Of a stretch of DNA of 64,000 bases, positions 36,162 to 46,419 are shown one piece after another (within the stretch, counting starts at the first letter, position 1; every line of letters begins with the position of its first letter). Where the stretch lies: the NCBI GenBank assembly GCA_036571765.1, contig BROE01000007.1, forward strand, positions 10,779,264 to 10,843,263, read 5' to 3'. This stretch comes from Plecoglossus altivelis (taxonomy: Eukaryota; Chordata; Actinopteri; Osmeriformes; Plecoglossidae). The notes under the pieces were generated by a model. That model saw only the letters and a list, made by a program, of their open reading frames with translations. It was not told the origin of the DNA and made no database searches. The position numbers and the translations under genes were made by a program.

Positions 36162-36977
36162 GTGGCTGAGTGGGGCTTTCTCGGGGGGCTCTTTGATGCC
36201 CTCCAGGCTCACTCTCCCATGCTGGGCCGCTTCTGGCTCCTGCTTATGCTGGTCTTCCGTATGCTCATCCTGGGTACCGTTGCCAGTGACCTCTTTGAAG
36301 ACGAGCAGGCAGAGTTTGCCTGCAACACCCTTCAGCCGGGCTGCAAGCAAGTCTGTTACGACATGGCCTTCCCCATCTCCCAGTACCGCTTCTGGGTCTT
36401 CCACATAGTTCTCATCTCCACACCTTCGCTACTCTTCCTCATGTATGCCATGCACCACCATAACAAGAGAATCAACAGCCCTCATCCCACCGAGCAGAAC
36501 AGCAGCACTCAGAGAGAGGATCTCCACCTGCGGAGGCTCTACATCGTCAACGTAGCCTTCCGCATGGTGGCAGAGCTGGGGATGTTGGTGGGCCAGTGGT
36601 ACCTCTACGGCTTCACGGTGGAGGCCCAGTTCCCCTGCAACCGCTTCCCCTGCCCCTACACCGTGGACTGCTTCACCTCTCGTCCCGCCGAGAAGACCAT
36701 CTTCCTCTGTTTCTACTTTGTCATCGGGGTCATTTCAGCCGTTTCCAGCCTGGCTGAGCTGATCTACGCCTCGGTAAAGTGGTTCTGTCCCACCACCACG
36801 CAATTTCACAGGGGGGAATGCACTTGTCAGAACGCTCATAACCTGAAACAGAATGAGGTGGAGATGGAGCAGAAACAGAGAAGGAGGGCGATGTCCGAGG
36901 GAGGGCGTAGCAGCAGCTCCAGGAAGATGGGACCCAAGAGCGCCCAATACCAGAACAGTAAAGTGCTCTCAGTGTAA
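36162..36977 (+). CDS. gjd3: Gap junction delta-type connexin (GJD3/Cx31.9-like), canonical ATG absent
   Basis: A four-transmembrane connexin, about 271 residues from the position where MGEW is expected. The N-terminal AEWGFLG, transmembrane 1, extracellular loop 1 (CNTLQPGCKQVC, C-x6-C-x3-C), extracellular loop 2 (CNRFPCPYTVDC, C-x4-C-x5-C), SRPAEKTIF and the fourth membrane segment are all present. Human GJD3 shares FEDEQ, CNTLQPGC, CPxTVDCF and SRPTEKT. Connexins form hexameric hemichannels that dock between cells. Placement just downstream of top2a in the same direction matches human TOP2A-GJD3. The codon at 36162-36164 is GTG. The frame is open back to 36105 with no ATG, and the first in-frame ATG (36219) would remove the N-terminal helix. 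A spliced upstream start or non-ATG initiation is possible. The C-terminal tail is basic and Ser-rich, ending SKVLSV. Confidence 0.88.
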   Translation: MAEWGFLGGLFDALQAHSPMLGRFWLLLMLVFRMLILGTVASDLFEDEQAEFACNTLQPGCKQVCYDMAFPISQYRFWVFHIVLISTPSLLFLMYAMHHHNKRINSPHPTEQNSSTQREDLHLRRLYIVNVAFRMVAELGMLVGQWYLYGFTVEAQFPCNRFPCPYTVDCFTSRPAEKTIFLCFYFVIGVISAVSSLAELIYASVKWFCPTTTQFHRGECTCQNAHNLKQNEVEMEQKQRRRAMSEGGRSSSSRKMGPKSAQYQNSKVLSV

Positions 36978-37776
36978 AAGGTCACAGTGCCCCAATCAAC
37001 CCTGATATTGATAGACAAAAGCATTCTGGGACTTTTCTTCTGGGGCTGATCTTAGTTTCTCCTCTGCTCTGGCTTCTCCTACTCCTCACTTTTCACTTTT
37101 TCTCATTTGTTTGTAATTGATTTAATTAATTTGCAATGTTCTTGCACACTGCAAAACCCTAAATGGAGAGTAAGATGAAATATCTTAAATCCAGTTAACG
37201 TTTGCTTTTCTTTCTTTCTTTTTTTTCATAAGAAAAGTTTACTCGCCAGGCAAATTTTATGTTTAGGTAAATGAATTGTTTTAAGCGTTAAGTTCCCAAA
37301 TTATCTTAATTAGATATTCTAACTTGTTAGTGAGATTTTAAGACTTGGTCTGTGTAACTGCATGCAAGGAATTAGAATGTCCACAGTTATAAAGCTTGAT
37401 ACTCACTGAAAAGTAAAAACTGCTTTTAGTAAAGTTATAGTTTCTTATTTTAGGCAAGAACTGAGAAATTATGACCAGTTATAATTGTAACTCTTCGCGT
37501 ATTAAAAACAGAACATCCAAGTGGATTTTTTTTTTTTTGTCAAGCAGAAGATACAAATGATGTACTCATTAAAATCCTAGAGTTGTAACAATACAGTATA
37601 TCGTGCTACAACATATCGCGGTACAAAATGTAACGGTATCCAGGGGCGACTGGTCATTCGGGGCCGGAGGGGGTTTATTTAATTACTTAGATTATTTAGA
37701 TTTCATTTAATAGTTCATTGGTCCCTTCCTTGCTGCTTCAGACTGCGTTCTGCAGATTGGAGTTCACAGAAGTAGG
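36978..37776. other. Connexin 3' flank
   Basis: AT-rich, presumably 3' UTR in its first part. Candidate ATTAAA signals occur (for example 37501-37506), but none is clearly better than the others. No other gene seen. Confidence 0.45.
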
Positions 37777-38004
37777 CCATAGACCAGGGGCCTCCAATCC
37801 TGGTCCTCGAGGGCCGCTGTCCTGAAGGTTTTAGATGTGTCCCTGCTCCAGCACACCTGATTCTAAGGAATGAGCCATTACCAAGTTCTGTGGAAGCTTC
37901 ATAATGACCCTTTATTAGAGTCAGGTGTGCTGGAGCAGGGAAACATCGAAAACCTTCAGGACAGCGGCCCTCGAGGACCAGGTTTGAAGACCTCTGCCAT
38001 AGAC
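37777..38004. mobile_element. Non-autonomous hAT-type element (MITE) with 8-bp target duplication
   Basis: The element occupies 37785-37996 (212 bp). Its ends are long inverted repeats: CAGGGGCCTCCAATCCTGGT on the left, and the reverse complement of the right end is CAGAGGTCTTCAAACCTGGT. Complementarity continues through GTCCTCGAGGGCCGCTGTCC and CTGCTCCAGCACACCTGA. The 8-bp sequence CCATAGAC flanks both sides (37777-37784 and 37997-38004). CAGRGG termini and 8-bp duplications are typical of hAT transposons. No transposase is coded. Confidence 0.92.
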
Positions 38005-41000
38005 TAAGCGTGAATGTGGGGCTATCCCCATTCTCACAATTCAGCATGAAAAAAATATATATACATGCTAATACGCATGCTCAGAATGTTGGTGTGTCTC
38101 GCGAATTTGATGGTAACTTGGCCTGACAACAACCAGCCCCACTACAGCATCATTTTGTATTTCAGACCTGATTGGCTGTCTATCTTTCTGGCGCCAACAT
38201 TAGTCAGTAAAGATGAGCGAGAAGGGATGGGTCGTCTTAGGTAGCTTGTTAGCTTCACAAACGTCAGATAACTTGAGAAAATGAATATAGTGGATTTCAT
38301 ACTCAAGCACCGGTTTCAAACCCTTAATTTGGCAGAGGAATTGAAGTGAAGCGATTTGGTGCCTGTCAGTCACGGGATATTGTCATCACTAAAACGGATG
38401 GTTGAAGTAATCACGGGTTTAACATGGTGATTTTTGAGTAGCTAATGGTTAGCATCCAACAAAAGTCACTATCCATTATTTTCCATGTCTGCAATTTGGT
38501 GGAGATGGAACTTGGTCAAGGCGGGGTTACAAAGATTTGAAACATCATTATGAGAGGATTGTAAATTATGAGAGCAGGGAGTCATCTGGACAATGCTGTG
38601 AAATCGGGCCTACCTTGTGGAAGGGAAGTGCCTAAATTGACAGTACATACAGGTGCTCCATTGAGCAGCATAACATCCTCGTGGAGGGAAACGGGTATGT
38701 TCCTAATCGGATAATAACAAAGATCATTAAGTGATGCTCTTAGCCTGGTAGCGGGCCTACCGACTTAACTGATTTGATCCTATATAACATTAGGATTTTG
38801 TATGGTACCATCAAACTCATATTAGAACCAGTGATTGCGATTTCATTACATCATTACAAAAGTTAAATATGGGTGTTTTCTAGGATCTAAAACTACATTG
38901 AAAAAAGGAGACTGGCCATCTGATGGATTAAACTAAGCATCTTTTGTGTGTTTTACACAATTTTTCATGTTCTTGAGCAAAATGCAGAAAGAGTACATGA
39001 AATTATTTAGGTCATGTTCGGATAAAATGAATCGAGTATATTTAGCCTATCAGCTTTTTAAATTATGTCTCCCGACAAGCGCGCCAACGTGCGTTGCGAG
39101 CAAATCACTCACTCTAGGCTTAGTCATCACTCACTCAACTGAGTGGAAGAAATTTGACATTTATCTATGTGTTTCCTGCCATCACTCATCTTAATGGCGT
39201 AAGTAGGCATCACTCTCAGTAGTTACCTGGTATTTAAATTGTTTAGCATTTTAAGAAACTAAATGGTTTGACTTTCAACGTTTTTAGAGAAAAATACATA
39301 AATGCTAGCATTAGCTTAGGATATCAAATGCTGGGCAAGTATAACCTTCGTCCACCATCTAAGATGGCCTAAACGCCATTAGACTAACCTGCTATAATTT
39401 ACGTGCTAGTGACACTATTTTGTGTCAAACCTGGGAAAGTATGTTTTTCTGAAATTGTCATATTTTATGGTCTCAGCCCCCTCAATGACTTGTGAGGCTG
39501 ACTACATGGAACTGGCAACACAGTTAACGGAAGTTCATAGGTCACCGACCATCTGGAGCTGATATAAGTTTCCGATCGATGTGACAAAACTGCTTTTCAC
39601 TAATATTCACAACATGTTCAGCTTTTAATGTGAAAGCGGCACTGCAATCCCTAACAGGAATAAGCTGTAGAAAATGAATGAATGAATTTCTGTTCTATCA
39701 GAACATTCAATTTCAGTCTGCAGAGCATCTTTCATCAGGTGAGACCCTTTCTCCACTCTCCAGCACTCTTGTGAATGCCTGTGCAGGCAATACTGGCCAC
39801 TGGAACCTTGGCTGATCTTCTCTGTCAGTGTGATGTGCATCCTTTCATCTGACTCCACCTTTCATCTTACATATCCCAAGTGCATTAAAACACTTCTCTG
39901 TGCTGCAGACAGAATCCCTCATGGACTCCATCCATGACCGAGATATGACTTTGTCATATAGAAAAGCTATGGCTTAGTGAAAGTAGTTCATAACTGAACA
40001 GGCTTGGAGATAAGTAATAATGTAGATACCCTGATACATGTGTGTTAGAGAGGAGCCGCTCTTGTATTTAAGCCTCTTAGAAAGTAGCTACTTGTTCAAT
40101 TTTGCCCATTCAGTTTTTCAGCCTTGTCCAGTGGTCTTCATGCTCTGCCAATGTGCACCTTTGACTAATCCTTATTTTTCAGGCAAGCCTCCCGCATTTT
40201 CTATTACTGTCAGGATATATGATTTGTAAGTACAAATATGATATGCATCATGATTATATGCTATTTCTGGGATTTTGCACAGAAATAGATGCTAGATGAT
40301 ACTCCCATGATCAGAAGTAGATTATACTAATATATTGAGAGTTAAACACCTCAACTGCTGTATTGAATCAAGAAAATAACGTCTAGAGTGTAGCTTTATG
40401 AGGAGATTATAGCACTAGCATTTACTTCATTTAAGAACATTTTCCGACATATTGAAAATAAGACTTTTATGCTCACTGTGACCATTCTTTCCACAAGGTG
40501 GCATCCCTCCTCTATTTATTCAACACAAGGGCTCAAACAATGTAAAAACACGGGTGATCTCACTGGTTGATATATTAGATTGCATTACTGCATGTATGAA
40601 GCATAGCCCTACTTCTTTTCAAATCCCCGGCCCCCGTGATAACGTTTACAGCTCTCATCATTTCTCTGGATTTGCCTTGTTGAGCAATAGTATTATCACA
40701 GCCAAGTTACGCCTTACAGTTTCTCACAACCCTGGCAACCTGACTGTTGGTTAGCCGTATAATATGGTATTGGACACTTTACAACATAGGCCAGTCTTGA
40801 TTAAAAAAAATATGTTCGGGAGCATTTAAGAACGTCTTCGAGTAATATAGAATTTTGTATTAGTTCATAGCTATGTTCAGCTTTTGGTTGTGTGATAATT
40901 AAGGCTGTTTTATGGAATGCCAAATACTACAAAGCGTAGATGTATATACAGTGGACTGGTTAGATTGAGGTTATGAAGGTACACTGGCCTGCATTCTAGT

Positions 41001-42400
41001 GTCATGTAAAATGATACTGGGATTCTTCTCACATGGTTCACGTAAACACGTGCAGTCAGTCCTTCAAAGTTTCTCTGTCTTGAAGTATTTCTGGCTCAAA
41101 CATCCCTCCTTCCTTCTCTTCCTCTCCACACCTCTCCCCTCCTCTCTTCTTCGCGTTCCCTGGACGCAGCATATATGCAGATTGCAAGGCGGCGGCTGGT
41201 CTTTGATGTGCATGGAACAGAATTATAGATGTCTTTTATATAACCACTCCCTCGCTGGAGAGAGAGTAGAGGAAAGATGGGGATTATCCGTCCAAACTTT
41301 TTCTCTCTGTTCATCTCTCTCTCCCTCTTCCTATAACTCTGTCTCTCTCTCCCATCTCTCTCAGTTTGGAATCCTCAGAGACTGCTATGTTGGTGCGGTG
41401 TGTGTGTGTGTCTGCAACTGAATGTAGGTCATCTGTTCAGTGTAGTTTTTTACACAAATTGAAGGGAAGTAGAGAGAGAGGGAACATATCTCCCTTCCTC
41501 CCTTGGTCTCTCGGCCCCTGGACAGACACCTCAGGGTCCCCTCCATCACACCTGTGTCACTGTCCTCTCTCCAAGGCCCCTAGACATTCTGACTGACAGT
41601 TGCCACTGTTTAACATCCATCTCCCAGCTCTGCATGTGTCTCATGTTCTGTCATGTCATTCTTTAGTGTTAGCTGGCAAGGTCGTCCTTTTAAGTGCTAA
41701 GTATACACACAGTGCCCTCACAACAGGATGCAAAGGACATTTTCAGGCTTGTTTTAACTGCACCTTCCACTGTTGTATAAACGGCCTTTATAGAACCATG
41801 GCTTTGCTTCAAAAGTATGTCCGGTACTTTCTTTAGACAATATTCTCCTGTATGCTTTGGATTTGGAGGGATTCATTTGTTATTGTTCCTTAGCTAAATT
41901 TAAACAATTAATAGACCACAGTCCAGACACTGTTGAACAAACCTTTTCCTTTAAATGTGTACATAGATAGCATGTAGAACTGTACAAAGAACAATATGGT
42001 GGACTGGACTTTATGGCACAGAGAGCCAAATGCACATCAACAAGACCCAACTTCAACTTCACAGGTTCATTTGTATGTTTTTCACGTATGTTCTGTGGAG
42101 GGGCAGTGCAATCTAGGTGCTGAATGTGACCTCAGTAACATTTTCAGAGCCTATTGTGACCTCAGCCTTGCTGCCTGACCTTCCTGACCCTGTCCAGTCA
42201 CACAGGCAGCCAGCGAGCAACACAGCCCAGGGCGGCTCATCCTGGCTCACTGGGGCTCGGTGAAGCGTAGCCCCTGGTCCATGGCGTCACTGAAGGGAAC
42301 GGGTCACTGCACATCACACCTCTCCACTGCATCCCCTCCCTCTCGTGTTCCATCCCTCCCTTCATCTCTCGCTTCCCACCCAAGGTCTTTGTGTAAATGT
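38005..42400. other. Gene-free region downstream of the connexin
   Basis: No coding gene recognised on either strand. It contains scattered AT-rich sequence and a pyrimidine-rich patch at about 41100-41380; short open frames show no family pattern. Confidence 0.5.
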
Positions 42401-42508
42401 TGCGTCGTCACTTAGCTCCTCTGGCAAACTCCCTTGTTTTCTTTCAGCCCACTTTCTCTCCTCTGCTCTTTTCCCAGCCGAAGGGATGAGCGATGAGCGA
42501 TGCGAGCG

Positions 42509-42516
42509 TGACGTCA
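42509..42516. promoter_or_regulatory. Perfect CRE palindrome
   Basis: TGACGTCA, the full CREB/ATF site, lies in GC-richer, CpG-containing sequence (GCGATGCGAGCG just upstream). No linked exon is identified, so its role is open. Confidence 0.35.
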
Positions 42517-42994
42517 CCCTGCCCCAGCTCCTCTCGCTAACTCATAGTTCTCTGACAAGATGTTGTGTCAAGCCTTTTGGCTCCACTACAAAGCCACGCT
42601 GTGTACATTGAGTAGGCGCAAGCCTGACTCTCAAACACAAAAGCACTGCCATCTTCAATAATGTGGCCCTTCCAGTCTGAGATTGGACCTGGCCACAAGG
42701 CCAGTCATCTGGAGCCTTTTGTGCATCTTATAATGTGTTTGGGGTAGATTGTTGCATCATGCAGTCTCTACATGTGGATTTATTCTGGTCCGATTCTCCC
42801 TTTGGCCCGATATTCTCTCTCGTTATCCACTCTGTGTTTACTGTAAAGCCATGTGTCTGAAGGTTAATGAACCGCAAGTGTTCCCATAGGATGCAGAAAA
42901 TATAACTTGGGAGTTTGAAATTGTGGACACTGTCACTGGTTTCTGTCAAGATGCCTCCTGCAATCCTTTAGACGTCCTTGCTAGTACACATGGG

Positions 42995-42997
<3 letters not shown>

Positions 42998-43031
<34 letters not shown>
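42998..43031. repeat. (GT)n microsatellite
   Basis: About 34 bases of GT repeat; the long His/Thr open frames on the - strand arise from it. Confidence 0.9.
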
Positions 43032-43035
<4 letters not shown>

Positions 43036-43169
43036 AACGTGTACTGAACGTGTGAGTGTTTGTGTGTTTTCAGATGTGCATTCAAGTGTCCTTGTGTGTT
43101 GGTGCGTGTGCACGTGGTGAGCCCAGTGTGCAGAGCTGTCCAGTGCGGTGTGCTCAGCAGTCGTGCTGG

Positions 43170-43320
43170 GCTGCACGCTAACGCGATGTGACAGGGCAGA
43201 AATACCAGCACAGCCGCTCTCGCCCACCCACCGGTCTCCTCGCAGCCGCGCCCACCTCCCATTGGTTGCCATCCTCTATCGCTCCACATCTTCTGCTCGG
43301 AGACAGAACCATGACCACCC
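43170..43320 (+). promoter_or_regulatory. Promoter-like patch with CCAAT box
   Basis: CpG-richer than its surroundings (GCACGCTAACGCGATG, CGCAGCCGCGCCCACC) with an inverted CCAAT box CCATTGGTTGCCATCC whose right half resembles an RFX X-box half. It could be an upstream promoter of a gene lying outside the window. There is no exon evidence. Confidence 0.25.
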
Positions 43321-43575
43321 CCACCCTCCTTACACCACCACCACCACAGTTCTCCACCCCACTGAATCTTACCCTATCCTTCCTCTTTACCTTCTTAAGT
43401 TCACCATACAGTATACTGTGCATTACACTCCCCATATAGATCCATACCTAGCCCTCATTCTCTTAGATCGTTCGTTTTTCTTCTTGTTTTTCTTACGGCT
43501 GGCTAGGTTTACACTGAGTTGGGGTGACAGGGAGATGAAGGTAAAAGTCATTTGACATTAGAGGTTGTCACAATT

Positions 43576-43588
43576 TGACCTCTGACCG
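43576..43588 (-). promoter_or_regulatory. DR1 nuclear-receptor half-site pair
   Basis: The - strand reads CGGTCAGAGGTCA, two hormone-receptor half sites in direct orientation with a 1-base spacer, the arrangement used by RXR, PPAR and HNF4 dimers. Such motifs also occur by chance. Confidence 0.3.
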
Positions 43589-43599
43589 CTGTCCTTGAC

Positions 43600-44646
43600 A
43601 GCAAGCAGTTCTACAGTAACGTGACATGGAAGGTAAATTACCAACATGGACCTAAAATACCAGACAGCTATCTGGCCAGCATTAAAAGTGATGAGCCAAG
43701 ATATTTATGTCGTGGAACAGAAGCATGATTGGACTATATTATTGCACATGAGATACAAACACGTGTCATAGGTCAAAATAGATGTAATTTCCAATAAAAT
43801 GTATCGGTGATTAACTGAAATCACAATTAATTAGTCAGCAATGGCTACAACTACCAAGCGCTGGAGATCACTTCAAAAGCAAAGTGAGGGAGCTGAATAG
43901 GTCAGCCTGGCCCGGTACCTAAGCAGAAGATGTTCTGGAAAGGGGTAGGATCCCTGTAGCAGCATTGTAGAAGACAGCTCTGCTCTCTTGACCTTTCCAT
44001 TCAATTATCTACTGTATACATCGCCATATTCCCTTCTCCTATATTCCCATCTTCCACTCCATCCCTTCGCTCTGTAGCTCTCTATGTACTCTCTTTACAT
44101 CTCCCCCCCACACTCTCCCCCTCCCAGTCTCTCACCCACCCCCTCCCTTTTCTTTCCCCCCCTCCTCCCCCCTTTCTTTCCCTTCCCCTTCATTCGTCTC
44201 TGTTCTGGTTCTCTGTCCTGGGGGAAAGTGCTACATGCAGAAGTGGTGTGGATCACTGACCTTCAAAAGATCTTTGCTAAAGCATTATATTTTTCTACAT
44301 TACATTGTTTTTTCAAGTGCATCGTGCGATTCAAGGACCTGAAAGGTTGTTGCTCATGGGTATAGACAATGTTAAAAGATTCATTATGCATTTTTATGCA
44401 ACCTAACGTTGATCTTTTCCTTCCATTTGTTTCCCATATATAAAGTGTTTTGTTGCAGTTTGGTTTTCTTTCATATTATACTAGTTGGTATGAAATTGAA
44501 TGTAGGAAATCTTTATGATCTGATCAGTAGCTTGATGTTTGCTTGGGTGCAGCTTAAGTGTATAGTGTATCTGATGACCCTGGCTAGCTCACAGCACAGT
44601 GACTGAGTTGCTTCTTGATGCCATAGTTTCTTTTTATTACAGTGAC
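43600..44646. other. Gene-free stretch with pyrimidine-rich block
   Basis: Nothing gene-like. A C/T-rich block at about 44100-44200 yields a Pro/Ser-rich open frame by composition alone. Confidence 0.5.
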
Positions 44647-44758
44647 TTAATATGAGGCTGTTTTAAGATGACATACAGTTTGAAATCTGAAATATATTGA
44701 AATTAATATGAGGCTGTTTGAAGATGACATACACTTTGAAATCTGAAATATATTCAAA
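44647..44758 (+). repeat. 56-bp tandem duplication
   Basis: Two adjacent 56-bp copies (44647-44702, 44703-44758), both reading TTAATATGAGGCTGTTT, AAGATGACATACA and TTTGAAATCTGAAATATATT. They differ at only a few positions, so the duplication is fairly young. Confidence 0.9.
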
Positions 44759-46373
44759 TCTAACTCCATAGACTATAAAGATAGATTTAGACTATGGATC
44801 TACAAAACGGTAGACCAGTGTTTAACACGACCAGAGTTCTTTATATCTGCTGCTGTCCAGCCGGTTGGACCAACTGAGAACCTAAGAGAATGAGAGACAG
44901 ACCCTTTGTTGGCTGGTGTCCAGACCAGCGGTCATGCTCCAGGCCTGGAAGGCTCGTAGGACTCCTCCTCACACCCACCCCTGCACCCTCCATTAAACAA
45001 TGTCATGACTGCACTGCTTAACTGGACGTGTAAGAGACTATTTACTGGCTGAGGGCAACTCGAATAAATCAGGAAGCATGTGAAGTACAAAATCATCCTG
45101 GAGCATCATGGGAAGAAAGCTGAGTGGAGTTCAGAACGTCAGATGGCAAAGACTGGAGAAGGGTGAGTGGACTGCCTGACCCAGCCTTTGCATACAGATT
45201 ACTGAATAGATGCACTAGACGACTTTTACTATACGGTACTCTCATATTTTATGCATACAGGGGATGTATGATGCAACTCGTTTTGTAGCATGGGGTAAGA
45301 TAATCCTGTACCATTTTGTTAACCTCTTCACAGCTTTGCAGAAGGAATGTCAACCATTAGGTGGCGTCATTGACTTCGCTGTTGCTAGGTCATGCCCTGT
45401 TTCTCCTTAAGGGGGCTTGAGGCTTCTTAAAAGTATTTGATTCGAAACAAAGGACTGTATGGCTTGGAGTTGAAAGTAAAGCAGGCCAAAAACAAACTTA
45501 GAATGTGTGTCTGAGAGAAAGGTTGTCCAGATGTACAGCTACACATGCATAGAACTTGTTCATACTGATGAAACATTCAAAGAGTTCATGGCACATGCGG
45601 ATGACAAGCATGGAATGGATTTTTTGTCATATTGGCGTGCGTGCGTGCGTGTGTGACATATTGTCCCCTTGGCCCCCTCTCAGGGTAACCTTTAGTGCGT
45701 GTTCCCGCCTGCCTGTCAGCGACCTGCACTGAGTCATGCGGAGTGCCTCTGCCCTTTTCCCAGGGATCTCTGGGAAATATGATGTGACATGAGGGCTGAG
45801 CAGGGAAAGGGAGGGGCCAGGCTGGGCATGGTCCTATGGGATCACTCTGAAACAGGCCAGACAGACAGTATTGACTCATATTGACCACAATATTGAGTCA
45901 AATATTACTGTCACTCACTCATATTTTATTCTGGTTTCTGTACGTATATGAACAGTGCGTAGTCTACGGTATGCGTATTGAATACAGCAACAGCCTGAGT
46001 AGACGTCTACGAACCTCCGCCAGTGTACTGTCACTAACTGATGTGTGGAGTGTTCAACTGTGCCTCTGTGGAACAGCTGGCCGGCATCAGACAGACACAT
46101 CCACCCGCCCCCTGAAATAACGCCTCTGCAAGAAGCACCACTGAAATGAAATGGGGGAGGCATTTAAGTGTTGCACGCAGATGAGAATGAGAGAGAAAAA
46201 AGGGAAATCTATTAGTCTGACAGGCCTCCTAGAAAGCCAGACAGACCTCCTGGGAACCACTGAGAGTGCTTAGCCGGAAAGAAACGGGTGAGGGCCAAGC
46301 AATCTCAGAGAGAGGGAGATGGGGGGAAAGAGAGAATATAAGGACAGACAGTGAGAAGAGAGAGAAACACAGA

Positions 46374-46419
<46 letters not shown>

